Of a stretch of DNA of 64,000 bases, positions 15,666 through 28,896 are shown piece after piece. The stretch is taken from NCBI RefSeq assembly GCF_900142465.1, contig NZ_FRAX01000008.1, positions 62,001-126,000 on the forward strand. The letters run 5' to 3'. A model generated the notes under the pieces. That model ran no database searches. It was given only the letters and a program-made list of their open reading frames with translations, and was not told where the DNA came from. Positions within the stretch are counted from its first letter, which is position 1; each line of letters begins with the position of its first letter. This DNA comes from Fibrobacter sp. UWH6. Lineage in GTDB: Bacteria; Fibrobacterota; Fibrobacteria; Fibrobacterales; Fibrobacteraceae. The position numbers were made by a program, and so were the translations under genes.

Positions 15666-17594
15666 TTACTGAGCGATGGTGAAGGAAGTCATCTGCTTGG
15701 TATCCTTGTTGCGGATATAGTAGACACCCTTTGCAAACTTGACATCGCTTTCCTTGACGGTATTGATTGCCTGGTCAAAGCTGTAGGCATTGAGACGGCC
15801 CATGAAGGAACCCTGCATATCGAATACGTCGAACTTCTGGAGGGTTTCAAATTCCATCTTGAGGTTCTGCACGAAGCTTTCCTTGTCGCCAACTTCAGGA
15901 GTCTTAGAATCACTAGAGGCAGGAGCTTCTACAGCAGAGGAAGAAATCGGTTCCGGGTCAGTTGCGTCGGCGCCAGCAACGAAGGTCATATAGTCAAAGT
16001 CTACGTAGCCTTCAACGATGGTGAAGCGAACGATCTGCTTGCCAGCCTTCTTGAAATTCACATTGACAGCATTCTTTGCAAAGCTATTGTAGTCATCTTC
16101 ATTGGCACCTGCAGCGACCTTGATGGTTTCGGTAAGGTCAGAGAAAGTACCATCGGAATTCTTGACAGAAAGCTTGTAGCTGCCGCCGTTACCAGAAGAA
16201 GCTGCAACGAACAGGGAATATGTACCAACTTCGACAACGTCCACGGTGTATTCCAGCCATTCGTCAGTTGCGCCCCAACCGATTACGTAGCCAGAGCCAG
16301 AAGTCTTGATATCAACGGAAGCATCCTTACGATAATTCGACTTGCAGTCGGAAGCCAGTGCAGGATTGTTTTCTGCGCAGGCGTTGTTGCCGCTGTCGGT
16401 ATCGTAGTAGGAATCATTGCCTGCGCCAATACCCGGTTCATCAAAGTTTTCAGCTTCGATCTTGCCAGGAATGGTTGCAGCCTTGCCGCCAAACGGAGTC
16501 TGCGGTTCCGGTTCTGCCACAAGACCTGTTGCAAGGCCAGTGGTGTTCACGCCCTTGTTGGACTTCAAGTAGTTTCTCATCCAGGTCATGGCCTTACGAT
16601 CCTGGCCGTTCTTGATCAAGCCGGAACAACCGCTTGCCTGACCGTTACAGTCGAGCCATGTACGACCATAGATGTAACCCCAGATGGTGATGCCTGCGAC
16701 ATTGGGATCTTCCATCCAGTATGCAAACTGTTCCTTATAGCACTGTTCCTGGATGTTGTCATCGGTAGAAGGAACGTCGTATTCAGAAATGAGAATCGGG
16801 AAGTTGTTTGTCTTGCTATGGATTTTTTCCATAGTGGACTTAAAGGTGTTGTAGTTGAGGCAGTTGCCACCACCACCGGTGCCGTTGTAGCCACCACCAG
16901 TGCTCATCAAGTCATGAGCCTGAAGGCCGTATGCGTCAACAGGTGCGCCATTCTTACGGATGGTATTGATCAGGTCAATGCCCTGGTCCACATTCCACTG
17001 GATGGTGTTATAGTCGTTATAGATCAGGATTGCCTTGGGCCAGCGTTCGCGAGCCATCTTGAAAGCGGTAGTCAAGAACTGGTAATCGCCGTTGTTGTCG
17101 CCACCCAGAGCCTGAATAATCTTGGTCTTGGTATAGTTGGAATGGTACTGGCCGTTACCGGTACGGATAGCTTCGTTGGCAACATCGATCATTTCGATAT
17201 CGGGGTAATGAGCCTTGACAGCATCGAACCATGCGGTAATAGCTTTCTTGGTATCGTCAACACTCAGGGATTCGAGCCAACTGGGATACTGGGACCCCCA
17301 GAGAAGAGCGTGGAACTTGAAGTGGCCACCGTTATTCTTTGCCCAATCGTAGGCGGCGTCGCAGCCAGCCCAGTTGTAGCGGCCGCGGGTACCTTCGATG
17401 GAGCCCCACTTACAGCCGTTTTCAGCAGTGGCCTGGTTCCAGAGCTTAGTAAATTCGTCGTTAGCGCCGGGAGCGGTGTTAGACTGGGTAATGTTACCCA
17501 CGAACTTTGCAGCGCCATCGGCAATACCCGGGCCTGCATAGGAGATCGATGCAGCGGTAAGACCGGCGGCAACGAGAGAGAAAATTTTATTCAT
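15666..17594 (-). CDS. GH10 endo-xylanase with CBM6 and C-terminal FPm-1-like module
   Basis: A secreted endo-1,4-beta-xylanase (642 residues). The start is ATG 17594, with AGGA nine bases upstream; an ATG three codons earlier lies directly on the AGG. Signal peptide about 1-20 (ISYAGPG). The GH10 barrel spans about 25-355, with the acid/base Glu in DVANEAIR and the nucleophile Glu in ILISEYDVPS. CBM6 spans about 375-536, starting at IPGKIEAENFDEPG. The last 55 residues (FDVFDMQGSFMGRL to the end) are the repeated C-terminal module, separated by a short Ser/Pro linker. Where most GH10 enzymes have LVWH, this has LLWG. It has its own dyad promoter and terminator, so it is monocistronic. It is a paralogue of the next gene. 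Confidence 0.95.
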   Translation of the reverse strand: MNKIFSLVAAGLTAASISYAGPGIADGAAKFVGNITQSNTAPGANDEFTKLWNQATAENGCKWGSIEGTRGRYNWAGCDAAYDWAKNNGGHFKFHALLWGSQYPSWLESLSVDDTKKAITAWFDAVKAHYPDIEMIDVANEAIRTGNGQYHSNYTKTKIIQALGGDNNGDYQFLTTAFKMARERWPKAILIYNDYNTIQWNVDQGIDLINTIRKNGAPVDAYGLQAHDLMSTGGGYNGTGGGGNCLNYNTFKSTMEKIHSKTNNFPILISEYDVPSTDDNIQEQCYKEQFAYWMEDPNVAGITIWGYIYGRTWLDCNGQASGCSGLIKNGQDRKAMTWMRNYLKSNKGVNTTGLATGLVAEPEPQTPFGGKAATIPGKIEAENFDEPGIGAGNDSYYDTDSGNNACAENNPALASDCKSNYRKDASVDIKTSGSGYVIGWGATDEWLEYTVDVVEVGTYSLFVAASSGNGGSYKLSVKNSDGTFSDLTETIKVAAGANEDDYNSFAKNAVNVNFKKAGKQIVRFTIVEGYVDFDYMTFVAGADATDPEPISSSAVEAPASSDSKTPEVGDKESFVQNLKMEFETLQKFDVFDMQGSFMGRLNAYSFDQAINTVKESDVKFAKGVYYIRNKDTKQMTSFTIAQ

Positions 17595-17640
17595 AATCCA
17601 CATCCTATATTGTCAGAGGTTAATCCCCCCGATGCCCATA

Positions 17641-17704
17641 AAACTATATCGTCCAGGATGGAACATTCCACCCCGAAAATCAAATGCCATGGACATTTTA
17701 TCCA
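17641..17704 (-). promoter_or_regulatory. Island dyad promoter of first GH10 gene
   Basis: Dyad TGGACATTTTATCCA (17690-17704) sits inside longer arms GCCATGGA/TCCATGGC (17686-17708). -10 box TAGTTT (17641-17646), centre-to-centre 53.5 bp. No -35 box is seen. Confidence 0.75.
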
Positions 17705-17771
17705 TGGCGAAATTCGCTCAAAAACGCCGTTTTTCGTGTAAAAAGGGGGCTAAAGTGTGTAAAAAGCCAAC

Positions 17772-17803
17772 AAAAAAAACGGCCCCTTGTCAACAAGGGG
17801 TCG
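17772..17803 (-). terminator. Intrinsic terminator of the second GH10 gene
   Basis: GACCCCTTG/CAAGGGGCC pair on the minus strand, followed by T8. Confidence 0.85.
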
Positions 17804-17837
17804 CCTCAATAGGATTGTGAACAGAGGGTAGGACCAG

Positions 17838-19682
17838 CTACCTGGTAATACGAACCGTCCGGGAAACGTTAGACTTTACTGCACGAACGTGGAAAATGCC
17901 GTTCGCCTTGATAGTCTTGCTGTTCTTTACGATAGACACGGCCTCACCGATGGAGTAGGCGCTGAGGCGGCCAACGAAAACGCCCTGCATGTCGAATACA
18001 TCGTAATCGGCACGGACCTTTTTCATCGCCGGTCTAGCAAGCACGGCATCGACGCCATCCGCCTTGAAATTGAAGTAGTCGATGTTCACGTAGTCGCCGG
18101 TAATTTCCAGCTTGAACACATGCTTGCCTGCAGAAACCTTGCCGATTTTCACAGCGACGTCAACGTAGTTACTCCAGTCGCCCTCGCCGGTCTGTTCCAT
18201 CTTCACTTCATCACCGACTTTCTTGTCGTCGATGTAGAGCTGGAAAGCGGAGGTGGCGTTACCGGAAGAAGCGTTTACAACCACTTCATAGTCGCCTTCA
18301 GCAAAGTCCAGGGTGTATTCCAGGTATTCACCGGCCTGGGTCATGCCAAGAACAACGCCGGTACCTTCGTCGTAAAGGTCTACAGAGGGGGCGTCATTGC
18401 TACGGTAGGTGGACTTGCCTGCGTTTTCGGAAGACTTGTCTGAGTAGGAAGCGTTGCTTGCGCCAGTCTCCGGATCCTTGCCCTTGCCGGAAATGTCGAA
18501 GTCTTCCACTTCCACCTTGCCAGGCACGGTCATGGCAACTTCATGGAACGGCTGCTGGGCCACGGGGTCCACAGGCACTCCGCCACCCATTCCGGTGGTG
18601 TTCTGGCCCTTGTCCAGATTTGCGGCAAAGTATTCCTTGAGCCACTTCATGGATGCACGATCCGATCCGTCGGAATTCATGATACCAGTATTCTGACGCC
18701 AGGTAGAACCATTGATGTAACCCCAGATGGTAATGCCGGCAATCCATTCGGTTTCCCACAGGAAAGGAATCTGGTTTGCAATAATGTTTTTCTGTTTGTT
18801 ATCATCAGCCTCACCGATGTCATATTCGGTGATGAACAGAGGAATCTTAACACCATTGTAAACTTCGGTCAGAACGTTCTTGAAGCTTTCTGCATCGGGG
18901 AAGTCGCCGGCATCGTGAGCCTGCTGACCATAGGCATCTACAGGAGCACCATTCTTAAGAATGGTCTGCACCAGTTCAATACCTTCATCCTTCTGCCAAT
19001 GCAAGGTGTTGTAGTCATTGTAAATCAGAACAGCCTTGGGCCAACGTTCACGGGCCATCTTGAAGGCCGTTGTAATGAAGTTATACTGATGCTTGCCATT
19101 GACAACATCATCACCACCAAGAGCTTCGATAATATAGGAGCCACCGCAAGCAGCATCGTCGGTGCTGACGCCTTCGGCGCCCGTAGCAGGGAGCTTATAG
19201 CCGGAATGATAATTGTTACCAGACCAAATAGCTTCGTTCACCACATCGATATATTCCAGGTCCGGGAACTTGGCAGCAACAGCATCGAACCATTCAGTGA
19301 TGTACTGCTTGGTCTTTTCTACGGTGATGCTGGAGTTCTTGGCCTTGCAAAGGAAGCTGGGATACTGGGAACCCCAAACCAGGGCATGGAACTTGAAGAA
19401 ACGTTCACCCGGTTTTTCCTTGGCCCAATTATAGGCTCCTTCACACTTGTCGTAGTTATCCCACGCAAACTGACTTTTCCCTTGTGCGTCAAGAGAATGG
19501 ATAGAGCCCCACTTACAGCCGTTTTCAGCCGTAATCTGATTCCAGTAGGTACCCATGTCACTGCGAATTTCGCCTTTAGTGGTGATATTGCCAAGAAACT
19601 TGGCACCGCCATCGGCAAGGGCTGCATGGGAAATGGTAGCTGCCGCAAGGCCAGCAATTGCAATAGTGATGTACTTTTTCAT
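17838..19682 (-). CDS. GH10 endo-xylanase with CBM6 and C-terminal FPm-1-like module
   Basis: A 614-residue secreted xylanase and close paralogue of the preceding gene product. Signal peptide about 1-20 (AGLAAATISHA). The GH10 barrel spans about 25-370, with the acid/base Glu in DVVNEAIW and the nucleophile Glu in LFITEYDIGEADD. CBM6 spans about 387-538 (VPGKVEVEDFD to NIDYFNFK). The C-terminal module covers about 560-614 (YDVFDMQGVFVGRLSAY). It shares the unusual HALxWGSQYPS block with its paralogue, so the change is not a sequencing error in one copy. It faces the CE1-type esterase on the other strand and has its own dyad promoter. Confidence 0.95.
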   Translation of the reverse strand: MKKYITIAIAGLAAATISHAALADGGAKFLGNITTKGEIRSDMGTYWNQITAENGCKWGSIHSLDAQGKSQFAWDNYDKCEGAYNWAKEKPGERFFKFHALVWGSQYPSFLCKAKNSSITVEKTKQYITEWFDAVAAKFPDLEYIDVVNEAIWSGNNYHSGYKLPATGAEGVSTDDAACGGSYIIEALGGDDVVNGKHQYNFITTAFKMARERWPKAVLIYNDYNTLHWQKDEGIELVQTILKNGAPVDAYGQQAHDAGDFPDAESFKNVLTEVYNGVKIPLFITEYDIGEADDNKQKNIIANQIPFLWETEWIAGITIWGYINGSTWRQNTGIMNSDGSDRASMKWLKEYFAANLDKGQNTTGMGGGVPVDPVAQQPFHEVAMTVPGKVEVEDFDISGKGKDPETGASNASYSDKSSENAGKSTYRSNDAPSVDLYDEGTGVVLGMTQAGEYLEYTLDFAEGDYEVVVNASSGNATSAFQLYIDDKKVGDEVKMEQTGEGDWSNYVDVAVKIGKVSAGKHVFKLEITGDYVNIDYFNFKADGVDAVLARPAMKKVRADYDVFDMQGVFVGRLSAYSIGEAVSIVKNSKTIKANGIFHVRAVKSNVSRTVRITR

Positions 19683-19709
19683 AAACCAAATCCTTTTCTT
19701 TTTTCTATT

Positions 19710-19773
19710 AAACTACCTAGTCCTGACGTAAAAACACATTCAAAAAAAATAGGCAGCGTGGACGAATAGTCCA
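19710..19773 (-). promoter_or_regulatory. Island dyad promoter of second GH10 gene
   Basis: Dyad TGGACGAATAGTCCA (19759-19773), perfect five-base arms. -10 box TAGTTT (19710-19715), centre distance 53.5 bp. Reading the other way, no TAnnnT box occurs at this distance, so the divergent esterase is probably not driven by the same dyad. Confidence 0.75.
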
Positions 19774-19926
19774 CATTTAAGCGAAAAAAAACATTTCGGG
19801 AACTTTTACACCAAAAACCTGTTGTTAAAACATACAACGAATTCACCCGACTCCCCCATAATGTTGTTGCTTTTTACTATTCCACATCGTATTATTGTAT
19901 ACTGGGAGAGAAAGTTCCTTTTTTTG

Positions 19927-19938
19927 GGGAGATCTCCC
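19927..19938 (+). promoter_or_regulatory. Palindrome in the esterase 5' UTR
   Basis: GGGAGATCTCCC is a perfect 12-base palindrome, 16 bases before the esterase start and next to its ribosome-binding site. Its role is unknown. Confidence 0.35.
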
Positions 19939-19954
19939 TTATCAAGGAGTAGCT

Positions 19955-21493
19955 ATGCATATCCACAAGATGGATTTAGGCAGTGTAGCCCGAAAGGGCG
20001 CACTGGGTTTGTTTTTTAGCTCTCTGGCAAGCATGGCCTTTGCCTGGAGCATTGACGGTTACGTCGTCAACGAAAGCGAAGCACGTCTGCCGGGGGTATC
20101 AATATCCTCCTTTAACGTGGCAGGGGTGTCCGCAGTCACCAACGCGGAAGGGGAATTCAGACTTTCCAGCGACGGGCAGACGGGAATTGCGGACTTCGGC
20201 CTCAAGGAGGCCAAGCTTGCCGTGCGTTATCAGGGTTCTGTACTGAATATCTCAAACAAAAGTGGCACAAATTTCAAGGTTTCCCTAATGGACGCCCTGG
20301 GAAAGATGGCCTTCCAGCAGGAATTTAACGCCCCGAACGCCCAAATAGACCTGCAGAAGTTCTCCAACCAGAAAATGATGATCCTAAAGGTTTCCTCCAA
20401 TGGAACCAGCAGCAATTATGTGCTGAACAAGGATGGCGCAAGGCAGGTTCTGAAAAAGGACGGCGAAACCTTGCCTACCCTTACCTTTACCTTGGACGGA
20501 TACGGCCTGACTTATCACGAAATGACATCGGATGAAGAAACCGGCGTGAAGATCGTACTGAAAAAGGCGGGCCCCATCCCCACCTCCAGCGCCGGGGTTG
20601 TCCCGCCTGCTTCCAGCTCCAGCAATGTTACCCCGGTCGTATCGTCAAGCAGCGCCGCTGTAGACGTGAAGCCCTCCAAGGTGCTCGCCCCGGGAAATTA
20701 CGACAGGACGATCGGTTCACGCAAATACATTATTCACGTTCCCAGCACTTACAAGGGCGACAAGCCGGTTCCCTTGATTGTGGACTACCACCCCATTGGC
20801 GGAAACGCAGACCAGTGGGCAGGAAGCAAGACTTATGAAAGCGAAACCCAGGCAGACCAGGTAATCATCATCTACCCCGACGGTGAAGCAAGCGCCGGCG
20901 GATTCATGGGACATGCCTGGAACGTCGGCCCCTGCTGCAACGATGCAGACGATGTCACCTTCAGCCGCAAGTTTATTGAGGAAGCCAAGAAGGAAGTCTA
21001 TATCGACTCCAAGCGCATTTACGCCGTGGGCTTCTCCATGGGCGGCGGCATGTCCAACTATGCAGCCTGCAAGATGGCCGATATTTACGCCGCAGTGGCC
21101 CCCGCCTCCATGGACCTTTCCGAAGAAGTCGTCAAGAACGGCATGAACGGAGGTTGCAAGCCTAGCCGTCCCATTCCCGTGCTGAACTTCCGCGGAACAA
21201 GAGACAATGTCGTAAGCTACAATGGCGGCTACTCCAGCGTAGTACCGGGCAAGCCCATCACCTTCCTTGGCGCCGAAAACAACTTTAAGGAATGGGCCTC
21301 CATGAACCAGTGCACCGGTTCCCCAAAGGGCTCCACTCCCGAAAACGGCTGCCAGATGTACGAGAACTGCGCCAGTGGCGTAAAGGTGGGACTCTGTATA
21401 GACAAGCTAGGAGGAACCTGCACTGGCAACGGTCACGAAGCAGGCTGCGCCCGCATCGGCTGGGCCTTCCTGAAGCAATTCACCATGCCGTAA
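19955..21493 (+). CDS. CE1-type esterase with N-terminal regulatory-like and sorting-like domains
   Basis: A secreted alpha/beta-hydrolase (512 residues) of the CE1/PHB-depolymerase-like group, a likely feruloyl or acetyl-xylan esterase. Start ATG 19955 has AAGGAG six bases before it. After the signal peptide comes a carboxypeptidase-regulatory-like segment (about 30-95). A beta-rich segment at about 95-165 then resembles the C-terminal sorting module but is placed internally. A Ser-rich linker (about 206-239) leads to the catalytic domain. The nucleophile is in GFSMGG (about residue 360), with the Asp in RGTRDNVV and the His in GNGHEAG near the end. It has no CBM6, no C-terminal module and no island dyad, and it is the only plus-strand enzyme gene of the island. 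Confidence 0.85.
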   Translation: MHIHKMDLGSVARKGALGLFFSSLASMAFAWSIDGYVVNESEARLPGVSISSFNVAGVSAVTNAEGEFRLSSDGQTGIADFGLKEAKLAVRYQGSVLNISNKSGTNFKVSLMDALGKMAFQQEFNAPNAQIDLQKFSNQKMMILKVSSNGTSSNYVLNKDGARQVLKKDGETLPTLTFTLDGYGLTYHEMTSDEETGVKIVLKKAGPIPTSSAGVVPPASSSSNVTPVVSSSSAAVDVKPSKVLAPGNYDRTIGSRKYIIHVPSTYKGDKPVPLIVDYHPIGGNADQWAGSKTYESETQADQVIIIYPDGEASAGGFMGHAWNVGPCCNDADDVTFSRKFIEEAKKEVYIDSKRIYAVGFSMGGGMSNYAACKMADIYAAVAPASMDLSEEVVKNGMNGGCKPSRPIPVLNFRGTRDNVVSYNGGYSSVVPGKPITFLGAENNFKEWASMNQCTGSPKGSTPENGCQMYENCASGVKVGLCIDKLGGTCTGNGHEAGCARIGWAFLKQFTMP

Positions 21494-21564
21494 CTAGAGC
21501 ATCGGCCGTAACCAGCCCTAGTCGGCCTTAGGTACGGCGCGAAGCGCAATAAAAGGTGCATTTA

Positions 21565-21600
21565 AAAATTCCCAGGTCCTTGACCTGGGAATTTTCTTTT
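21565..21600. terminator. Bidirectional terminator between esterase and GH95 gene
   Basis: Perfect 14-base arms AAAATTCCCAGGTC and GACCTGGGAATTTT with a three-base loop lie between converging genes. T-rich on the plus side (TCTTTT). Confidence 0.9.
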
Positions 21601-21645
21601 CGACATTATTTTTCCTGCTTTTCCAACCGATTACGGAATTGGCGT

Positions 21646-24645
21646 TTAAAAGGCGGAAAGGCGAAGGACTTTCTGGCGGGACCCGCAGCGGACAATGGCG
21701 ACATAATTTCCCTGTGCCAGGGCCTCGCTCACACCGAATTCCACCAGGTTGGAGGAACCGCCAATGCCGCGGGAGATTCCCACCTGACGGCCATCCACAT
21801 CCAGGAGGCGCACGGTGTAGCTTTCGCCAGCAGGGGCCTTTACCATGAGAGCAATAGAGGCGTTGGACATAGGCACGCGGGACACTTCCAGGGAGTTGAA
21901 GCGCTGGGAGGCAACGGTGCCGATAGCGGTGGGATCGCCTTCCAGGGAGAACTTATCCACGTTCATGAGGAAGCCTTCGCCGTTGTAGGTAAAGCGCAAA
22001 GTCTGTTCGCCGGCAGGGAGTTCGATAGAAGTGGATTCTTCGTACCAATCATTCCACCCGCTAGTCTTTGCAGGATCAACGGTAATAACACCCAGCTTCT
22101 TGCCAGCCTCGTCGGTCACCGTAATGGTGCTTTCGTCTTCGGAACCGGAAGCCACGCGGACCTTCAAAGTGTAGGTTCCAGCAACAGGGGCCTTGACGAA
22201 GTATTCGGACCAGTCGCCGTCTTCGATCCAGCCGATATTGGGTTCGCCGGATTCATCGGGTTCAATAACCACACCGTCCATAGCCACGTAATCTTCCGCT
22301 TCGATGGTCGCGGGAATGGCCACGGCTTCGAAAGGTTCGTTGGTCAGTTTCAAGTTACCGTCGAATTCGTACTTGCCGCCCGCCATGGTGGTGGTGCTGG
22401 CGATATTGCCGTTATATTCGATGGTCAGATTATCCTTGTTGGTGGAGCTAAGGCCAAGATAAGTCAACTTGCCGTTATTCCAGGCCAGGGAATCCACAGT
22501 GATTCCGCCGCGGGCCTTGAGACCTGCGATGCTGCCGCTAGACCACTTGGAAGGAAGTGCGGGCAGAACGCGAATCTTGCCGCCCTGACTCTGGATGAAC
22601 ATTTCGTTAATGCCGGAAACGGCACCGAAGTTACCATCAATCTGGAAAGGCGGATGTGCGTCAAAAAGGTTATTGTAGGTACGGTCCGGTGTAAGGAGGT
22701 TGCGGACCAGCTTGTAGGCATGATCGCCATCCTGCAAACGAGCCCACAAGTTAATCTTCCAGGCCAGAGACCAGCCGGTGGCATTGTCGCCGCGCTGGGT
22801 CAAAGTAGTCTTTGCAGCTTCCGCTTCTTCCTTGGTGCCGTCTACAGAAATCTGGGCACTGGGGAAAAGGCCGTAAAGGTGAGAAACATGGCGGTGATCG
22901 CTCTTAGGATCATCCCAATCTTCAAACCATTCCATAAGCTGGCCATACTTACCGATCTGATTAGGCGGAAGCTTCTTCACGGCCGCTTCAAAATCGGCGC
23001 GAAGATCTGCGTCAACGCCCAAAATCTTGGAAGCTTCGATGGCATTGTTGAAGGCATCGCGGGCGATCTGAATATCCATGGTAGGGCCAAAGCAGACATT
23101 GTAACCACCGTGTGTATTTTCGGGAGAATCGCTAGGTGCGGTTACCAGATACTTATGGCCACTCTTCGGTTCTTCAACCATAGTGGTGAGGTAGAATTCT
23201 GCGGCGCCCTTCATAGTTTCGTAGGCGTCCTTCAGGAACTGCTTATCACCGGTATAGAGGTAATGTTCCCACAGGTGGGTGCTAAGCCAGCCTGCGCCAG
23301 AAGGCCATACGCCCCAGGAGCCATCTACGGGACCGGTACGGTTCCAGAGGTCAGTATTATGATGGACAACCCAGCCGCGGTCCGTTCCCCAGATTTCCTT
23401 GGCGCTCTTGGAGCCCTGAGTGACGAGAGCCTTGATTTTGTCGAACAGAGGTACACCGCATTCCTGAAGGTTGGCGGATTCAACCATCCAGTAGTTCATT
23501 TCAAGGTTGATGTTGGTGGTGTACTTGGAACCCCACATAGGAGAAGTATCCTTGTTCCAGATGCCCTGAAGGTTTGCGGGCTGGCCGCCCTTACGGGAGC
23601 TGGAAATCATGAGGTAACGACCAAACTGGTAGTAAAGTTCCACAAAGGAAGGGTCATCGGTAGTGTTGAAAGCCTTGACGCGGCTGGTAGTAATATCACC
23701 TGCGTTAGAAGCGGCAGCGCCCAAGTTCAGACGCACACGATTGTACAATTCCTGATAGTCCTTAAGATGAGCGGAACGCAGCTGATCGTAGGTCTTGGCG
23801 CTAGCAGCCTTGATGGTGGCCTCGGCGCGGGCAGCGGGGTCTGCGGTCACATTATCGAAAGAAACGAAATTCGTACCCGTATTCAAAATGATGGTTGCGG
23901 AATTTGCACCGGAAACGTTGACGGTTCCATTGCCTGCAGAAACGGTACCGCCATCAGTCTGCACCACAAAGCGGGTCTGGAACTTGATGGAGTTGACGGT
24001 CGCATCCATGGTGAGGGTGTTGGAGCCCACATTCTTCACACTATTATTTTTGTGAGGCGTAGTTAGACCTGCACTAAAACCAACCCTACCCTTTTCGCTT
24101 GCGGTCAGGCGGACCACAATCACATTGTCGGGATAGCTGGCAAAATATTCACGGGTGTACTTTACGCCGCCTGCCGTATAGGTAGTCTTTGCCGTTGCGG
24201 TCTCAAGATCCAGTTCACGACGATAGTCAGAAGCGGTGTGGCCAGTATTGATCACCAAATCACCAACAGGCTGGAATGCAGCAATGTCATAGGTGGCAAA
24301 ACTGCCAGTTACATCTTCAGCAGTCTTGTAGTCGCCAGAGAAAAGGGCGTTACGGATCTGACCCAGTTTGCTTGCAGAGCCACTCTTATTGTTGCTGCCG
24401 GGACCGCTATTCCATACGGTACCTTCATTCAGTCCGATGATATCCTTGCCGGCTCCGCCATAGACCATGCCGCCCATGTAGCCGTTACCAATGGGGAGCG
24501 CATCGGTGAACACATCGCCGGCATCACGGTTGTACCAAAGAACGTGAGAGGTTTCGGGCGCAGCATTTGCAGATGCCACGAACATCGGTGAGGAAAGAGC
24601 TGCAAGACTCAAACCCAAACCAAACAACAAATTTTTAGAAAACAT
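21646..24645 (-). CDS. GH95 family alpha-L-fucosidase/galactosidase with CBM and C-terminal module
   Basis: A 999-residue secreted enzyme of family GH95, which removes alpha-1,2-linked L-fucose or L-galactose from side chains by inversion. Start ATG 24645 with AGAGG upstream. Signal peptide about 1-28. The family opening ALPIGNGYMGGMVYGG...IGLNEGTVWNSG is clear. TTNINLEMNYWMVE carries the catalytic Asn pair, and FQIDGNFG the catalytic Asp. A CBM6/CBM35-like beta-sandwich follows at about 778-905 (IPATIEAEDYVAMDG), then the C-terminal module (about 945-999). Its presence suggests the target is a complex hemicellulose with fucose or galactose caps. Exact specificity is not readable from sequence. 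Confidence 0.9.
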   Translation of the reverse strand: MFSKNLLFGLGLSLAALSSPMFVASANAAPETSHVLWYNRDAGDVFTDALPIGNGYMGGMVYGGAGKDIIGLNEGTVWNSGPGSNNKSGSASKLGQIRNALFSGDYKTAEDVTGSFATYDIAAFQPVGDLVINTGHTASDYRRELDLETATAKTTYTAGGVKYTREYFASYPDNVIVVRLTASEKGRVGFSAGLTTPHKNNSVKNVGSNTLTMDATVNSIKFQTRFVVQTDGGTVSAGNGTVNVSGANSATIILNTGTNFVSFDNVTADPAARAEATIKAASAKTYDQLRSAHLKDYQELYNRVRLNLGAAASNAGDITTSRVKAFNTTDDPSFVELYYQFGRYLMISSSRKGGQPANLQGIWNKDTSPMWGSKYTTNINLEMNYWMVESANLQECGVPLFDKIKALVTQGSKSAKEIWGTDRGWVVHHNTDLWNRTGPVDGSWGVWPSGAGWLSTHLWEHYLYTGDKQFLKDAYETMKGAAEFYLTTMVEEPKSGHKYLVTAPSDSPENTHGGYNVCFGPTMDIQIARDAFNNAIEASKILGVDADLRADFEAAVKKLPPNQIGKYGQLMEWFEDWDDPKSDHRHVSHLYGLFPSAQISVDGTKEEAEAAKTTLTQRGDNATGWSLAWKINLWARLQDGDHAYKLVRNLLTPDRTYNNLFDAHPPFQIDGNFGAVSGINEMFIQSQGGKIRVLPALPSKWSSGSIAGLKARGGITVDSLAWNNGKLTYLGLSSTNKDNLTIEYNGNIASTTTMAGGKYEFDGNLKLTNEPFEAVAIPATIEAEDYVAMDGVVIEPDESGEPNIGWIEDGDWSEYFVKAPVAGTYTLKVRVASGSEDESTITVTDEAGKKLGVITVDPAKTSGWNDWYEESTSIELPAGEQTLRFTYNGEGFLMNVDKFSLEGDPTAIGTVASQRFNSLEVSRVPMSNASIALMVKAPAGESYTVRLLDVDGRQVGISRGIGGSSNLVEFGVSEALAQGNYVAIVRCGSRQKVLRLSAF

Positions 24646-24677
24646 ATGGACCTCTTTCCCTTTAATTTTTCTCTGTA

Positions 24678-24741
24678 AAAATATTCCTGTATGACGCATT
24701 TTACCCACGTCATTTACAAAGTCTCATGGATAGATTGTCAA
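24678..24741 (-). promoter_or_regulatory. Island dyad promoter of GH95 gene
   Basis: Dyad TGGATAGATTGTCAA (24727-24741). -10 box TATTTT (24678-24683), centre distance 53.5 bp. Confidence 0.7.
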
Positions 24742-24754
24742 AGCCCATTAACAA

Positions 24755-24787
24755 CAAAAAGCACTTCGAAATTTCTCTCGAAGTGCT
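24755..24787 (-). terminator. Intrinsic terminator of the GH2 gene
   Basis: AGCACTTCGA (24760-24769) pairs with TCGAAGTGCT (24778-24787), followed by T5 on the minus strand. Confidence 0.85.
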
Positions 24788-24818
24788 ATGGGTGTGGCGT
24801 ATACAGATTCCGCTAATT

Positions 24819-28730
<3,912 letters not shown>

Positions 28731-28748
28731 TTATTACCAACCAATAAA

Positions 28749-28812
28749 AAAATACCCCTTTTAAAGAGGTAGCGAAATATCTGTTGTGAAAATCTCATTG
28801 ACAGATTGTCCA
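28749..28812 (-). promoter_or_regulatory. Island dyad promoter of GH2 gene
   Basis: Dyad TTGACAGATTGTCCA (28798-28812). -10 box TATTTT (28749-28754), centre distance 53.5 bp. Confidence 0.75.
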
Positions 28813-28830
28813 AAAGCGTCCATTATGGAC

Positions 28831-28862
28831 AAAAAAAGTCCCAGTCCGAAGACTGAGACTTT
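28831..28862 (-). terminator. Intrinsic terminator after the first GH43 gene
   Basis: AAAGTCTCAGTC-TTCG-GACTGGGACTTT with a T7 tail on the minus strand. Confidence 0.85.
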
Positions 28863-28896
28863 CCCCAAAACTCCCTTTCGGAGTATCAAAAGATTT

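Noticed and set aside
19759-19822. Divergent esterase as a member of the dyad regulon
   Set aside because: On the plus strand the position 53.5 bp from the dyad centre reads ACCTGT, not TAnnnT.
28826-28842. TGGAC...GTCCC near 28826 as a second dyad before the GH2 gene
   Set aside because: The gap between half-sites is eight and seven bases rather than five, and the right part belongs to the terminator stem at 28835-28862.
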